Of a stretch of DNA of 64,000 bases, positions 17,835-26,002 are shown piece after piece. Origin of the DNA: Noviherbaspirillum sp. Root189 (GTDB taxonomy: Bacteria > Pseudomonadota > Gammaproteobacteria > Burkholderiales > Burkholderiaceae_D); NCBI RefSeq assembly GCF_001428545.1, contig NZ_LMHZ01000056.1, positions 1-64,000 of the forward strand, given 5' to 3'. Numbering within the stretch: the first letter of the stretch is position 1; each line of letters starts with the position of its first letter. The position numbers and the translations under genes are program-made. A model generated the notes under the pieces. That model made no database searches. It saw nothing but the letters and a program-made list of their open reading frames with translations, and was not told the DNA's origin.

Positions 17835-19022
17835 TCAAACGTTGTATGCATGTGATGCATGGTCGTGCTGCTGGAAGAAATGGTCCTTCCCTGCGGACTC
17901 GAGATCAGCCCGGACCATCTCCCTTACCAGTTCTTCAAAACTCACCTTGGGTTTCCACCCAAGCTTTTCCCTGGCCTTTGTCGCGTCGCCGAGCATGCTG
18001 TCGACTTCCGTGGGACGGAAGTAACGCGGATCGATGCGTACGATGACTTGCCCCTTGGCTACGCCTTTATGCGTGCCGGGATCAACAACGGCGGCGGTTT
18101 CTTCGAGACCTTCCCCCGTCCACTCGATACGCAGGCCGAGTTCACTGGCGGCGGCATTGATAAAGTCGCGCACGCTGTGCTGAATGCCTGTGGCAATGAC
18201 AAAGTCTTCCGGCTTGTCCTGTTGCAGCATGCGCCACTGCATCTCGACATAATCCTTTGCATGACCCCAGTCGCGCCGTGCGTTCAGGTTGCCGAGATAA
18301 ACGCAGTCCTGATGTCCGAGCACAATGCGCGCCAGGCCGCGCGTGATCTTGCGCGTGACAAAGGTCTCGCCGCGCAAGGGCGATTCATGGTTGAAAAGAA
18401 TGCCGTTGCAGGCATACATGCCATAGGCTTCGCGGTAGTTCACCGTCATCCAGTGCGCATACAGCTTGGCGATTGCATACGGGCTGCGCGGCTTGAACGG
18501 GGTATCTTCTGATGCAGGCGCATCGTGTACGTCGCCGTACATTTCTGACGTCGACGCCTGATAGAAACGGGTTTTCTTTTCCAGCCCGAGACGCCGCAGT
18601 GTTTCGAGGATGCGTAGCGGCCCCAAGGCATCGGAATTGGCCGTGTATTCCGGTTCCTCGAACGATACCGCGACATGGCTTTGCGCTGCGAGGTTGTAGA
18701 TCTCGTCTGGCTGTGTTTCCTGGATGATCCGCAGCAGTGAAGTCGAGTCGGTCATATCACCGTGGTAGAGAATGAAACGTCGCTCTTCTTCCTGCGGCCC
18801 TTGATACAGATGATCGATACGCTCGGTATTGAATTTCGACGTGCGGCGTTTGATACCGTGCACGATGTAACCCTTGCCAAGCAGGAACTCGGCGAGGTAG
18901 GCGCCGTCCTGTCCGCTGACACCGGTGATCAGTGCTACCTTGCGCACCGGTTCGGAACGTGTCGGCACCAGATGATCTGGTACTTGCGGATTGGTTGTCA
19001 TCGGGGATTCCTTGGTGTTCAT
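17835..19022 (-). CDS. gmd: GDP-mannose 4,6-dehydratase
   Basis: A 395-residue extended SDR enzyme making GDP-4-keto-6-deoxy-D-mannose from GDP-mannose. The NADP site is [33 protein letters not shown] and [19 protein letters not shown] are characteristic of Gmd, and [12 protein letters not shown] holds the Tyr-x3-Lys pair; [17 protein letters not shown] follows. About 25 extra residues precede the core, somewhat longer than usual (typical about 370). The start ATG overlaps the stop of galU by 4 bp and is preceded by CAGGT. The GDP-mannose supply genes (manB/manC) are not in this window. Confidence 0.95.
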   Translation of the reverse strand: MNTKESPMTTNPQVPDHLVPTRSEPVRKVALITGVSGQDGAYLAEFLLGKGYIVHGIKRRTSKFNTERIDHLYQGPQEEERRFILYHGDMTDSTSLLRIIQETQPDEIYNLAAQSHVAVSFEEPEYTANSDALGPLRILETLRRLGLEKKTRFYQASTSEMYGDVHDAPASEDTPFKPRSPYAIAKLYAHWMTVNYREAYGMYACNGILFNHESPLRGETFVTRKITRGLARIVLGHQDCVYLGNLNARRDWGHAKDYVEMQWRMLQQDKPEDFVIATGIQHSVRDFINAAASELGLRIEWTGEGLEETAAVVDPGTHKGVAKGQVIVRIDPRYFRPTEVDSMLGDATKAREKLGWKPKVSFEELVREMVRADLESAGKDHFFQQHDHASHAYNV

Positions 19023-20041
19023 GATTTAACCTGCAGTGGCTGTTGCATTGGCATTGGTATAGGTATTGACATTGGGTTAGGCCGGTGGTTTGCCGGCGCG
19101 CCAGGCGTTGTTGTGTCCGTAGAAAAAATGGCTTCCACGGCGTGTCCGAATGGAAGGTGCTGCAGGAAGGCGCGAAACTCATCACGTACTTCCGGATGCC
19201 GAAGTGCGAACTGCACAGTCGCCTGCAGATAACCGAACTTCGTGCCGCAGTCGTAGCGGATGCCTTCAAACTGATAGGCCATTACCTGCTCGCTGGCGAG
19301 CAGGCTGCCGATAGCATCTGTCAGGTGTAACTCGCCACTGGGGCTCGGACGCAGATTGCGCAGATGTTCGAAGATGGCAGGCGTGAGAATGTAGCGGCCT
19401 ACCACGCCAAGTGTTGAGGGCGCGTTCTCTGGCGCAGGCTTTTCCACGATGCCGTGCATCTTGATCAGACGTTCTTCATGCGTACTGCCTGCGATGACGC
19501 CGCATGTGCGGCTATGCTCGCGCGCAATGATTTCGACACCGATAACGCTGTTACCCAGCTTTTCATACTGCGCCACCATCTGGCTGATCACCGGTGTCTG
19601 GGAATCGAGCAAGTCATCCGCGAGAATGACGGCAAACGCTTCGTCCTTGATCAGGCGCTCGGCACACAGTACTGCGTGGCCAAGCCCAAGCGCTTCTTCC
19701 TGACGTACATAGAAACACTCGACGTGCTCCGGCTTGATGCTTCGGATCATGTGGAGCAGGGTCTCTTCATTTCGTGCTTCGAGTTCTGCTTCCAGTTCCA
19801 AGGCCTTGTCGAAGTGGTCTTCGATCGCACGCTTGTTGCGCCCGGTGACAAAGATCATTTCGGTGATGCCTGCGGCAATGGCTTCTTCGACTGCATACTG
19901 GATCAGCGGCTTGTCGACGATCGCCAGCATTTCCTTCGGACTGGTCTTGGTGGCGGGCAGGAAGGACGTGCCTACGCCCGCAACAGGAAATACCGCTTTG
20001 GTAATCTTCTTCGGCATAATGTTCTTGTTCGGAAAGGACAT
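19019..20041 (-). CDS. galU: UTP-glucose-1-phosphate uridylyltransferase, with altered signature
   Basis: A 340-residue nucleotidyltransferase making UDP-glucose from UTP and glucose-1-phosphate. [57 protein letters not shown] and [17 protein letters not shown] all fit GalU. The odd point is residue 26: the G-x-G-T-R-F-L-P signature normally has Arg, here Ser (codon TCC), a position that contacts the nucleotide triphosphate in this superfamily. A proline-rich C-terminal tail of about 40 residues (ending [19 protein letters not shown]) is also unusual. It starts 4 bp after the VanZ-like gene and overlaps gmd by 4 bp. It may be active, weak, or GalF-like regulatory; a second galU elsewhere would change the reading. 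Confidence 0.85.
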   Translation of the reverse strand: MSFPNKNIMPKKITKAVFPVAGVGTSFLPATKTSPKEMLAIVDKPLIQYAVEEAIAAGITEMIFVTGRNKRAIEDHFDKALELEAELEARNEETLLHMIRSIKPEHVECFYVRQEEALGLGHAVLCAERLIKDEAFAVILADDLLDSQTPVISQMVAQYEKLGNSVIGVEIIAREHSRTCGVIAGSTHEERLIKMHGIVEKPAPENAPSTLGVVGRYILTPAIFEHLRNLRPSPSGELHLTDAIGSLLASEQVMAYQFEGIRYDCGTKFGYLQATVQFALRHPEVRDEFRAFLQHLPFGHAVEAIFSTDTTTPGAPANHRPNPMSIPIPMPMQQPLQVKS

Positions 20042-20045
20042 GGAG

Positions 20046-20516
20046 TTACGGCTTTCGCGCCGGGCGGTAGTTAATTCGCTCGATACGCAAAGCGTGGCGC
20101 GCCGTGATGACCGGATGAAGAAGCATCAGCATGCCGACACAGGTCAAGGCAGCCAGCATGTCGAACTTCCAGTCCAGCCAGTTCGGATTGCGATATGGAA
20201 GGGCAAGCTGGATCATTTCGTCGATGCAGCCAAGAACAAAGATGAAAGCCAGGGTACGCAATGCGCGAGCCGCCGGCGCGCCACGCAAGCCGGCGTACAC
20301 CAGCGTGCTGATCAACGCATAAGCAGTGAAGTGCAACAGCTTGTCGTAGAAGACAGCCGACAGCGCGTTTGCTGTATCCGACACGGCACCGATAGCGACC
20401 AGCACGCAGAAGAAGGCGATGGCGGCGATCAGGCAAGATCTCTGCGACATACTTGAAGAAGCTGTCCCCGCGGTGTCATTGCGTTCAAAATTTTGCATAA
20501 ATGTTTGCTTGTCCAT
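20046..20516 (-). CDS. VanZ-like membrane protein
   Basis: A 156-residue protein with about four hydrophobic segments (residues 28-46, 61-80, 83-102, 117-134). DKLLHFTAYALISTLVYAGL and the E-x2-Q segment GCIDEMIQLALPYRNPNWLDWKFDMLAAL fit the VanZ-like family. VanZ-like proteins occur in many EPS loci, but their job is not established. It lies between the initiating phosphoglycosyltransferase gene and galU, and stops 4 bp before galU, so co-transcription is likely. The ATG at 20516 has no clear Shine-Dalgarno; an internal ATG at 20450 would start just before the first helix. Confidence 0.75.
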   Translation of the reverse strand: MDKQTFMQNFERNDTAGTASSSMSQRSCLIAAIAFFCVLVAIGAVSDTANALSAVFYDKLLHFTAYALISTLVYAGLRGAPAARALRTLAFIFVLGCIDEMIQLALPYRNPNWLDWKFDMLAALTCVGMLMLLHPVITARHALRIERINYRPARKP

Positions 20517-20579
20517 TGTGGTGTCTGGTGGGTAAGTCGCACCATGGTGCAGCTCGCAAGGTCAGAATGTGGTCCTGAC

Positions 20580-21986
20580 TCAGTACGCGTTCTTGCCGGT
20601 CCATCCCTTAAACGCGGTCCAGATGATGATCCGCACATCCATCCAGAGCGACCAGTGCTGGATGTAATGCAGATCGAATTCGACGCGACGGGCCATCTTG
20701 TCGACGGTGTCGGTTTCACCACGGTGGCCGTGAATCTGTGCCCATCCGGTAATCCCGGGCTTGACTCGATGGCGCAACATGTAGGTTTCGAGGAGGTCTT
20801 TGTACATCTCGTTGTGCTGCAGGGCATGTGGGCGTGGACCGACGACCGACATGTCGCCTAGCAGGACGTTGATGAACTGAGGAAGTTCATCCAGGCTGGT
20901 GCGGCGCAGGAAACCGCCAATGGGCGTGATGCGCGGGTCGTTCTTGGTAGCCTGCGTCACGGTGTTCTGCTCCTGGTGTACCTTCATGGTCCTGAACTTG
21001 TACACCTTGAATTCACGACCGTTCAAGCCGAGACGAGGCTGACGGAACAACACCGGCCCCGGCGAGCTCTGCTTGATCAGAATAGCGATCACGACGAACA
21101 GCGGCAGTAGCAGGATGAGTGCAACGATGGCAAAGGTGCGATCAAACAGGTCCTTGACAATGCCATTCACGCCGCTGGAGATGGGCTGGTTAAGGTCGAC
21201 GACAGGCAGGCCGAGGAAGTTACCCATCTTGTTGCCGAGCATGTGAAGGCCGAGGATGTCCGGTACCCAACGAATATCAACCAGGGTATTGCGTAACTGG
21301 TACTGCAATTCCTGCAGACGCGGCGATGCCATCAGCGGCAACGTAATCCAGATTTCATGGATATGGTTGGCAACCACGTAGTCGTGGATTTGCTTGGCAT
21401 CGTTGATGCGAGTGATGGAAGGATCGAGAATCTTGTCGACGTCTTCCGGATCTGCGCATACGGCCTTGACGTCATAGCCGGTCCAGTCCTGTTGTAAAGC
21501 GCGGCGATGCATTTCCCTACCTGTGTTGCCATAGCCGACGATCACTACGCGCTTGTTGTTGAGTCCCTTGGCGCGCAGATAGCGCAGGACGTAGTAGACG
21601 ATGAATCGGAACAGCGCAAGCGACGCCAACCCGCTGGCATACCAGTAAAACATCCACAAGCGCGATACATTGCCGACGTGGTGGACCAGAAAGCTGAAGA
21701 ACAGACCGATCAGCAGAACAACTCCCCAGGCTGCGCCAAGGCGGACAAACATGTCGGGCAGCGAACGTCCGCGCCAGGATGTGTACAACTCGAACTGAGG
21801 AAACAGCAGGAAAGCAAGGGCGCTGCAGAAATGCAGCAGTACGGTATGGATCGGTGGTGTGTCCGCCAGGGGTACATGGAAATGGATCAGGCTTGCCAGC
21901 CCACCAGCGATTTCCAGTATCAGGATATCCATGAGACGCATGGATAATTCCAACCGGGAAGAATTCGTGATCATCAAGTCTCGCAT
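20580..21986 (-). CDS. WcaJ-type undecaprenyl-phosphate glucose phosphotransferase (EPS initiation)
   Basis: A 468-residue polyprenyl-phosphate hexose-1-phosphate transferase. Four N-terminal helices (residues about 20-130) are followed by a CoA-binding-like domain (KRVVIVGYGNTGREMH) and the C-terminal catalytic domain with a membrane re-entrant helix (FAIVALILLLPLFVVIAILI), KVYKFRTMK, RRTSLDELPQFINVLLGDMS and VVGPRP. Such enzymes transfer glucose-1-phosphate (sometimes another hexose) from the UDP-sugar to undecaprenyl phosphate, starting each repeat unit. It is the first gene of the minus-strand EPS operon, next to GalU, which would supply UDP-glucose. The operon promoter must lie in 21987-22400. 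Confidence 0.92.
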   Translation of the reverse strand: MRDLMITNSSRLELSMRLMDILILEIAGGLASLIHFHVPLADTPPIHTVLLHFCSALAFLLFPQFELYTSWRGRSLPDMFVRLGAAWGVVLLIGLFFSFLVHHVGNVSRLWMFYWYASGLASLALFRFIVYYVLRYLRAKGLNNKRVVIVGYGNTGREMHRRALQQDWTGYDVKAVCADPEDVDKILDPSITRINDAKQIHDYVVANHIHEIWITLPLMASPRLQELQYQLRNTLVDIRWVPDILGLHMLGNKMGNFLGLPVVDLNQPISSGVNGIVKDLFDRTFAIVALILLLPLFVVIAILIKQSSPGPVLFRQPRLGLNGREFKVYKFRTMKVHQEQNTVTQATKNDPRITPIGGFLRRTSLDELPQFINVLLGDMSVVGPRPHALQHNEMYKDLLETYMLRHRVKPGITGWAQIHGHRGETDTVDKMARRVEFDLHYIQHWSLWMDVRIIIWTAFKGWTGKNAY

Positions 21987-22407
21987 GGTGTTTCTACCAG
22001 GTATGTCGATTACAACAATCTCAAGCCTCTGATCGCCCGTTGCGTTATGCTTTGCACACGTTCCGGAGCTGTCGGCCGAGCTCTTTTCATTTGGAAATAA
22101 GTTGCCCGGAAATCCCTTTCGGGTGGTGTTTCCGTATTACCTTTTAAACAATGGTAATCATTAAACTAGAGGGGAAATTGCTAAGTAGTCTTTACTTGCG
22201 AAGCCTCAAAGCAGTGGTTGCCACACGTCAAACTTGCTGTTGCGAAGTATCAAAAACACGCAACAAGTGCTTAAAAAATAGGCATTATTTCCATATGGAA
22301 GCGTGCATGCGCGCGGCAATTAACGCTGCTTGACGGAACATTCAGGGCGATGAGAATGGGCTGATTTCAATTCCGTCAGGACATTCGAATGCGTTATCAT
22401 TCAACTT
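21987..22407. other. Divergent control region between the EPS operon and truncated haemoglobin
   Basis: A 421-bp, AT-rich (mainly 22130-22330) intergenic stretch between divergent genes. The EPS operon promoter should lie here on the minus strand, but no strong -35/-10 pair is visible. On the plus strand TTGACG (22330-22335), a 16-bp gap and GAGAAT (22352-22357) form a possible promoter for the haemoglobin gene. I saw no clear sigma-54 signature. Such a long, AT-rich region before an EPS operon often carries regulator or H-NS-type sites; that is inference. Confidence 0.4.
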
Positions 22408-22809
22408 ATGACTACCGAAGAAACGCAACAATCGACCGTGTTCGAACGCATCGGCGGGGCGGAAAAAATCCGCGAACTCGTTGATCGCTTTTACGACCTG
22501 ATGGAACTCGAACCCGAATTTGCATTGATACGCGGATTGCATCCGACACCAATGGACGGTTTGCGTGACAAACTCTATTGGTTTCTCTGTGGCTGGACCG
22601 GCGGGCCGGATATGTATGTCGAGCGCTTTGGTCATCCGCGTCTGCGCGCACGGCATCTTCCTTACGCGATCGCCTCGCAGGAACGCGATCAATGGCTGCG
22701 CTGCATGGCCTTCGCCATGCAGGATGTCGGCATCGAAGAAGGTTTGCGGGACCGGCTATTGCATTCCTTCCATCAGACTGCCGACTGGATGCGTAACAAG
22801 GCTGGCTGA
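22408..22809 (+). CDS. Group II truncated haemoglobin
   Basis: A 133-residue 2-over-2 globin. Landmarks of the group II (YjbI-like) family are VFERIGGAEKIRELVDRFYD (A/B helices, Tyr29 at B10), YWFLCGWTGGPDMYVERFGHPRLRARHLPYAI with proximal His83 (F8), and QWLRCM with Trp96 at G8. These proteins bind O2, NO or sulfide and are usually linked with oxidative or nitrosative stress. Length and all key residues are normal. It lies 82 bp before rmuC on the same strand and is divergent from the EPS operon. Confidence 0.95.
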   Translation: MTTEETQQSTVFERIGGAEKIRELVDRFYDLMELEPEFALIRGLHPTPMDGLRDKLYWFLCGWTGGPDMYVERFGHPRLRARHLPYAIASQERDQWLRCMAFAMQDVGIEEGLRDRLLHSFHQTADWMRNKAG

Positions 22810-22890
22810 TTCGACAGGCCGCAATTTGCATTCTGCAGATTGCGATGTGCAATTGCATTCAACTTCTTCACCCTTGCAGGGTCAACACCC

Positions 22891-24345
22891 ATGACTTCCA
22901 CTGAATTGATCCTCGTGATTGCGGCAACGGTGATCGTGCTTCTACAACTTGCGATCCTGTTGCGTCCACGCGGTACCGAGAGCGAGGCGCAACTCGTGCA
23001 TCTTCAGAATGAACTGCAGCGTCATCAGCAGCAAACCGGCGAAAGGCTGGAACGTGAGCTTCGTAATGAAGTACGTTCTGCCGCGCAAAGCACCCGACAG
23101 GAAATGGGCGGCAACTTCACGCAATTCCAGCAGGCGCTATTGGGACAGTTCACCAACGTCGCACGATTGCAGAACAGCCAGATCGACAGTTTTGCGCAAC
23201 AACTTGCCAAGCTCAATGAAGCAAATGCGCAGCAACTTGAGGCCATGCGTCAGGCGATTACGGCACAGGCACATGCCGCGCGTGAAGAGCAGGCTAGTTC
23301 ACTCAAGCGCTTCGGCGATTCCCTGAACCAGGGGCTGGCGCAGCTGACCGAATCCAATTCGCAACGCATGGGAGAAGTGCGCGCCACGCTGGAAGCAAAA
23401 ATTCGCGATCTGCAGACTGACAACGGTACGCGCCTTGAAGAAATGCGCCGGACGGTCGACGAAAAACTGCATGCGACGCTGGAACAGCGTCTTGGTGAAT
23501 CTTTCAAGCTGGTCTCGGACAGGCTGGAGAAAGTCCACCAGGGATTGGGCGAGATGCAACAGCTCGCCATTGGCGTGGGTGACCTCAAGCGTGTGCTGAC
23601 CAATGTAAAGACCCGGGGAACGTGGGGCGAAGTGCAACTGGGGATGCTGCTTGAGCAAGTATTGACGCCGGATCAGTACGGGAAGAATGTAGAAACCGTG
23701 CCTGGCACCGGAGAGCGGGTTGAATTTGCCATCCGTCTGCCAGGACAGGACGATACCGCACGCCCGGTATGGATGCCAATCGATGCCAAGTTTCCGAAGG
23801 AACAGTACGAACGTCTAGCTGAAGCAGCCGAGCACGCTGATGCCGATGGCGTGGCGACCGCCGGGCGCGACCTGGAGCGTGCAATCCGCATCGAAGCAAA
23901 AACCATTGCCGAGAAATACCTGTCGCCACCGCTGACGACAGACTTCGCCATCCTGTTCCTGCCGACCGAAGGACTCTACGCGGAGGTTATGCGTCGTCCC
24001 GGCCTTGCCGATGAATTGCAGCGTGTATGCCGAGTTACGATCGCCGGCCCTTGCACGTTGTCGGCGTTGCTGAACAGCCTGCAAATGGGCTTCCGCACGC
24101 TGGCGCTTGAGAAGCGCTCATCGGAAGTCTGGCAGGTGCTAGGCGCGGTCAAGACGGAGTTCGGCAAATTCGGCGACGTCCTTGCGGCTACCAAAACGAC
24201 GCTGGAGCGCGCGGCAAAGAATATCGAACAGGCCGAGACGAGGACGCGCCAGATGACGCGCAAGCTTAAGTCGGTGGAAGCTTTACCTTCCGAAACGGCA
24301 CAACTCGTGCTCGGGACCGCTACGTCCGACATGGCGGAAGAATAG
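22891..24345 (+). CDS. rmuC: DNA recombination protein RmuC
   Basis: About 484 residues. One N-terminal membrane helix (TELILVIAATVIVLLQLAILL) is followed by a long coiled coil (residues about 30-215, rich in Q, E, R and L) and the RmuC nuclease-like domain: GTWGEVQLGMLLEQVLTPDQY, MPIDAKFPKEQYERL, TDFAILFLPTEGLYAEVM. RmuC limits inversions and is proposed to act on DNA recombination intermediates. The ATG at 22891 is used because an upstream frame from 22840 adds a hydrophobic leader without family match. It follows the haemoglobin gene on the same strand; no functional link is evident. Confidence 0.92.
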   Translation: MTSTELILVIAATVIVLLQLAILLRPRGTESEAQLVHLQNELQRHQQQTGERLERELRNEVRSAAQSTRQEMGGNFTQFQQALLGQFTNVARLQNSQIDSFAQQLAKLNEANAQQLEAMRQAITAQAHAAREEQASSLKRFGDSLNQGLAQLTESNSQRMGEVRATLEAKIRDLQTDNGTRLEEMRRTVDEKLHATLEQRLGESFKLVSDRLEKVHQGLGEMQQLAIGVGDLKRVLTNVKTRGTWGEVQLGMLLEQVLTPDQYGKNVETVPGTGERVEFAIRLPGQDDTARPVWMPIDAKFPKEQYERLAEAAEHADADGVATAGRDLERAIRIEAKTIAEKYLSPPLTTDFAILFLPTEGLYAEVMRRPGLADELQRVCRVTIAGPCTLSALLNSLQMGFRTLALEKRSSEVWQVLGAVKTEFGKFGDVLAATKTTLERAAKNIEQAETRTRQMTRKLKSVEALPSETAQLVLGTATSDMAEE

Positions 24346-24520
24346 AAATCGGACCCTTAACGCTGATCAGCGCAAAACTGTGGCGTAAGCGATGAACCGC
24401 CGGTCTGCCGACGCGTCTGTATTCGTCGGTGTTTTGTGATAAGTTCTATCCATCATTGCATCATTGCATCGCGGCACGTGGCCACTGCCACCAATTCTTG
24501 CGTCTTTACGTCCGTAGCCT

Positions 24521-25834
24521 ATGGAAATCGCCATCTTATTTGGCCTGATTATTATCAATGGCATCTTCGCGATGTCGGAAATTGCGCTGGTGACGGCGCG
24601 CAGGGCACGACTGCAGCGGCTTGCCGACGCAGGGGATGCGGCAGCCGCGGCGGCAATTCAGCTTGGCGACGATCCCAATCGGTTTCTGTCAACGGTGCAG
24701 ATCGGTATTACCTCAATCGGTGTGCTCAACGGTATCGTCGGTGAAGCAACCTTGGCGCAACCCTTTGGCAACTGGCTGGTCAAGATGGGCATTGAGCCTC
24801 CGACCTCGCAGTATCTCGCTACCGGCCTGGTGGTTGTCTGCATCACGTATTTTTCGATTGTGCTCGGCGAACTCGTTCCTAAGCGGTTGGGACAGATCAG
24901 CCCGGAACCGATTGCACGTCTTGTCGCCCGGCCCATGCTATGGCTGGCCGCCATCACCAAGCCCTTCGTCAAACTGTTGTCGGGTTCTACGCAACTGATG
25001 CTGCGTTTTTTCGGTGTTCGGGAAAATACCGAACCGAGCGTTACACAAGAAGAAATCAACCTGATGCTAGCCGAGGGGTCCAGCGCAGGGGTAATTGAGC
25101 ATCATGAACACCAGATGGTACGCAACGTGTTCCGATTGGACGATCGCCAGATCGCTTCGCTGATGGTTCCACGCAGCGACATTGTGTACTTCGACGTTGA
25201 ACAGCCGCTAGAGGAAAACCTCAAGCGCTTCGAACGCAGCGACCATTCTCGCTATCCGGTCGTGCGTGGCGGATGGAATGAAGTGCTTGGCGTTGCCAAT
25301 GCACGCCAGTTACTCGCTCAAAGCCTGCGCGGCGAAAAACCCAGCCTCGATACCAGCCTGCAACCTGCAGTGTTTGTGCCTGAATCGCTGACCGGGATGG
25401 AGTTGTTAGAAAACTTCAAAAACTCAGGTGTGCAGCTGGCGTTCATCGTGGATGAATACGGTGAAGTGCAGGGCATCGTCACCCTGCAGGACGTGATGGA
25501 AGCCATCACCGGAGAGTTCAAGACGCATCGCGCCGAAGATGCCTGGGCCGTGCAGCGCGAAGATGGCTCATGGCTGCTGGATGGACTGATTCCAATCCCG
25601 GAACTCAAGGACAGGTTAAGCCTTAAGGGCGTACCGGAAGAAGAACGCGGACGCTACAACACCCTGAGCGGGATGATGATGCTGCTGCTCGGACGCATTC
25701 CGGCGACGGCGGATCAGTGCGAATGGGAAGGCTGGACCTTTGAGATCATGGATCTGGATGGAAAACGGATTGATAAGGTTCTTGCGACGCCAAAACAGGC
25801 TGAGACTGAATCAGTTGCCACGCCCGAACCGTAG
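24521..25834 (+). CDS. CNNM/CorC-family transporter (DUF21, CBS pair, CorC_HlyC)
   Basis: A 437-residue inner-membrane protein. The N-terminal DUF21 domain has three to four helices (residues about 1-20, 60-80, 96-115, 125-150; for example ILFGLIIINGIFAMSEIALV and VLGELVPKRLG), then a CBS pair (IASLMVPRSDIVYFD, AFIVDEYGEVQGIVTLQDV) and a CorC_HlyC domain ending around WEGWTFEIMDLDGKRID. Members are often called hemolysin-like but several transport or sense Mg2+ or Co2+. Start ATG at 24521 follows an upstream region without a strong Shine-Dalgarno. It stands alone between rmuC and the CoA-transferase gene. Confidence 0.92.
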   Translation: MEIAILFGLIIINGIFAMSEIALVTARRARLQRLADAGDAAAAAAIQLGDDPNRFLSTVQIGITSIGVLNGIVGEATLAQPFGNWLVKMGIEPPTSQYLATGLVVVCITYFSIVLGELVPKRLGQISPEPIARLVARPMLWLAAITKPFVKLLSGSTQLMLRFFGVRENTEPSVTQEEINLMLAEGSSAGVIEHHEHQMVRNVFRLDDRQIASLMVPRSDIVYFDVEQPLEENLKRFERSDHSRYPVVRGGWNEVLGVANARQLLAQSLRGEKPSLDTSLQPAVFVPESLTGMELLENFKNSGVQLAFIVDEYGEVQGIVTLQDVMEAITGEFKTHRAEDAWAVQREDGSWLLDGLIPIPELKDRLSLKGVPEEERGRYNTLSGMMMLLLGRIPATADQCEWEGWTFEIMDLDGKRIDKVLATPKQAETESVATPEP

Positions 25835-26002
25835 AGAACCCTCCAAACCCGGCGCGGCACGAACTGCCATGCGGTTGCCAAAATCATAACCATGCCGTGT
25901 TGTCAATATCGTCGATTGCTATCGTAATTGCTCCGCGCCGAAATGCTGTTGCTTACGGCATAATCTGCCGCATACCGCATGTAGTCCACCACGGAGGAAC
26001 CC

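Noticed and set aside
22192-22245. Sigma-54 promoter in the EPS/haemoglobin intergenic region
   Set aside because: The TGCCAC and TTGC elements there do not have the required GG-N10-GC spacing.
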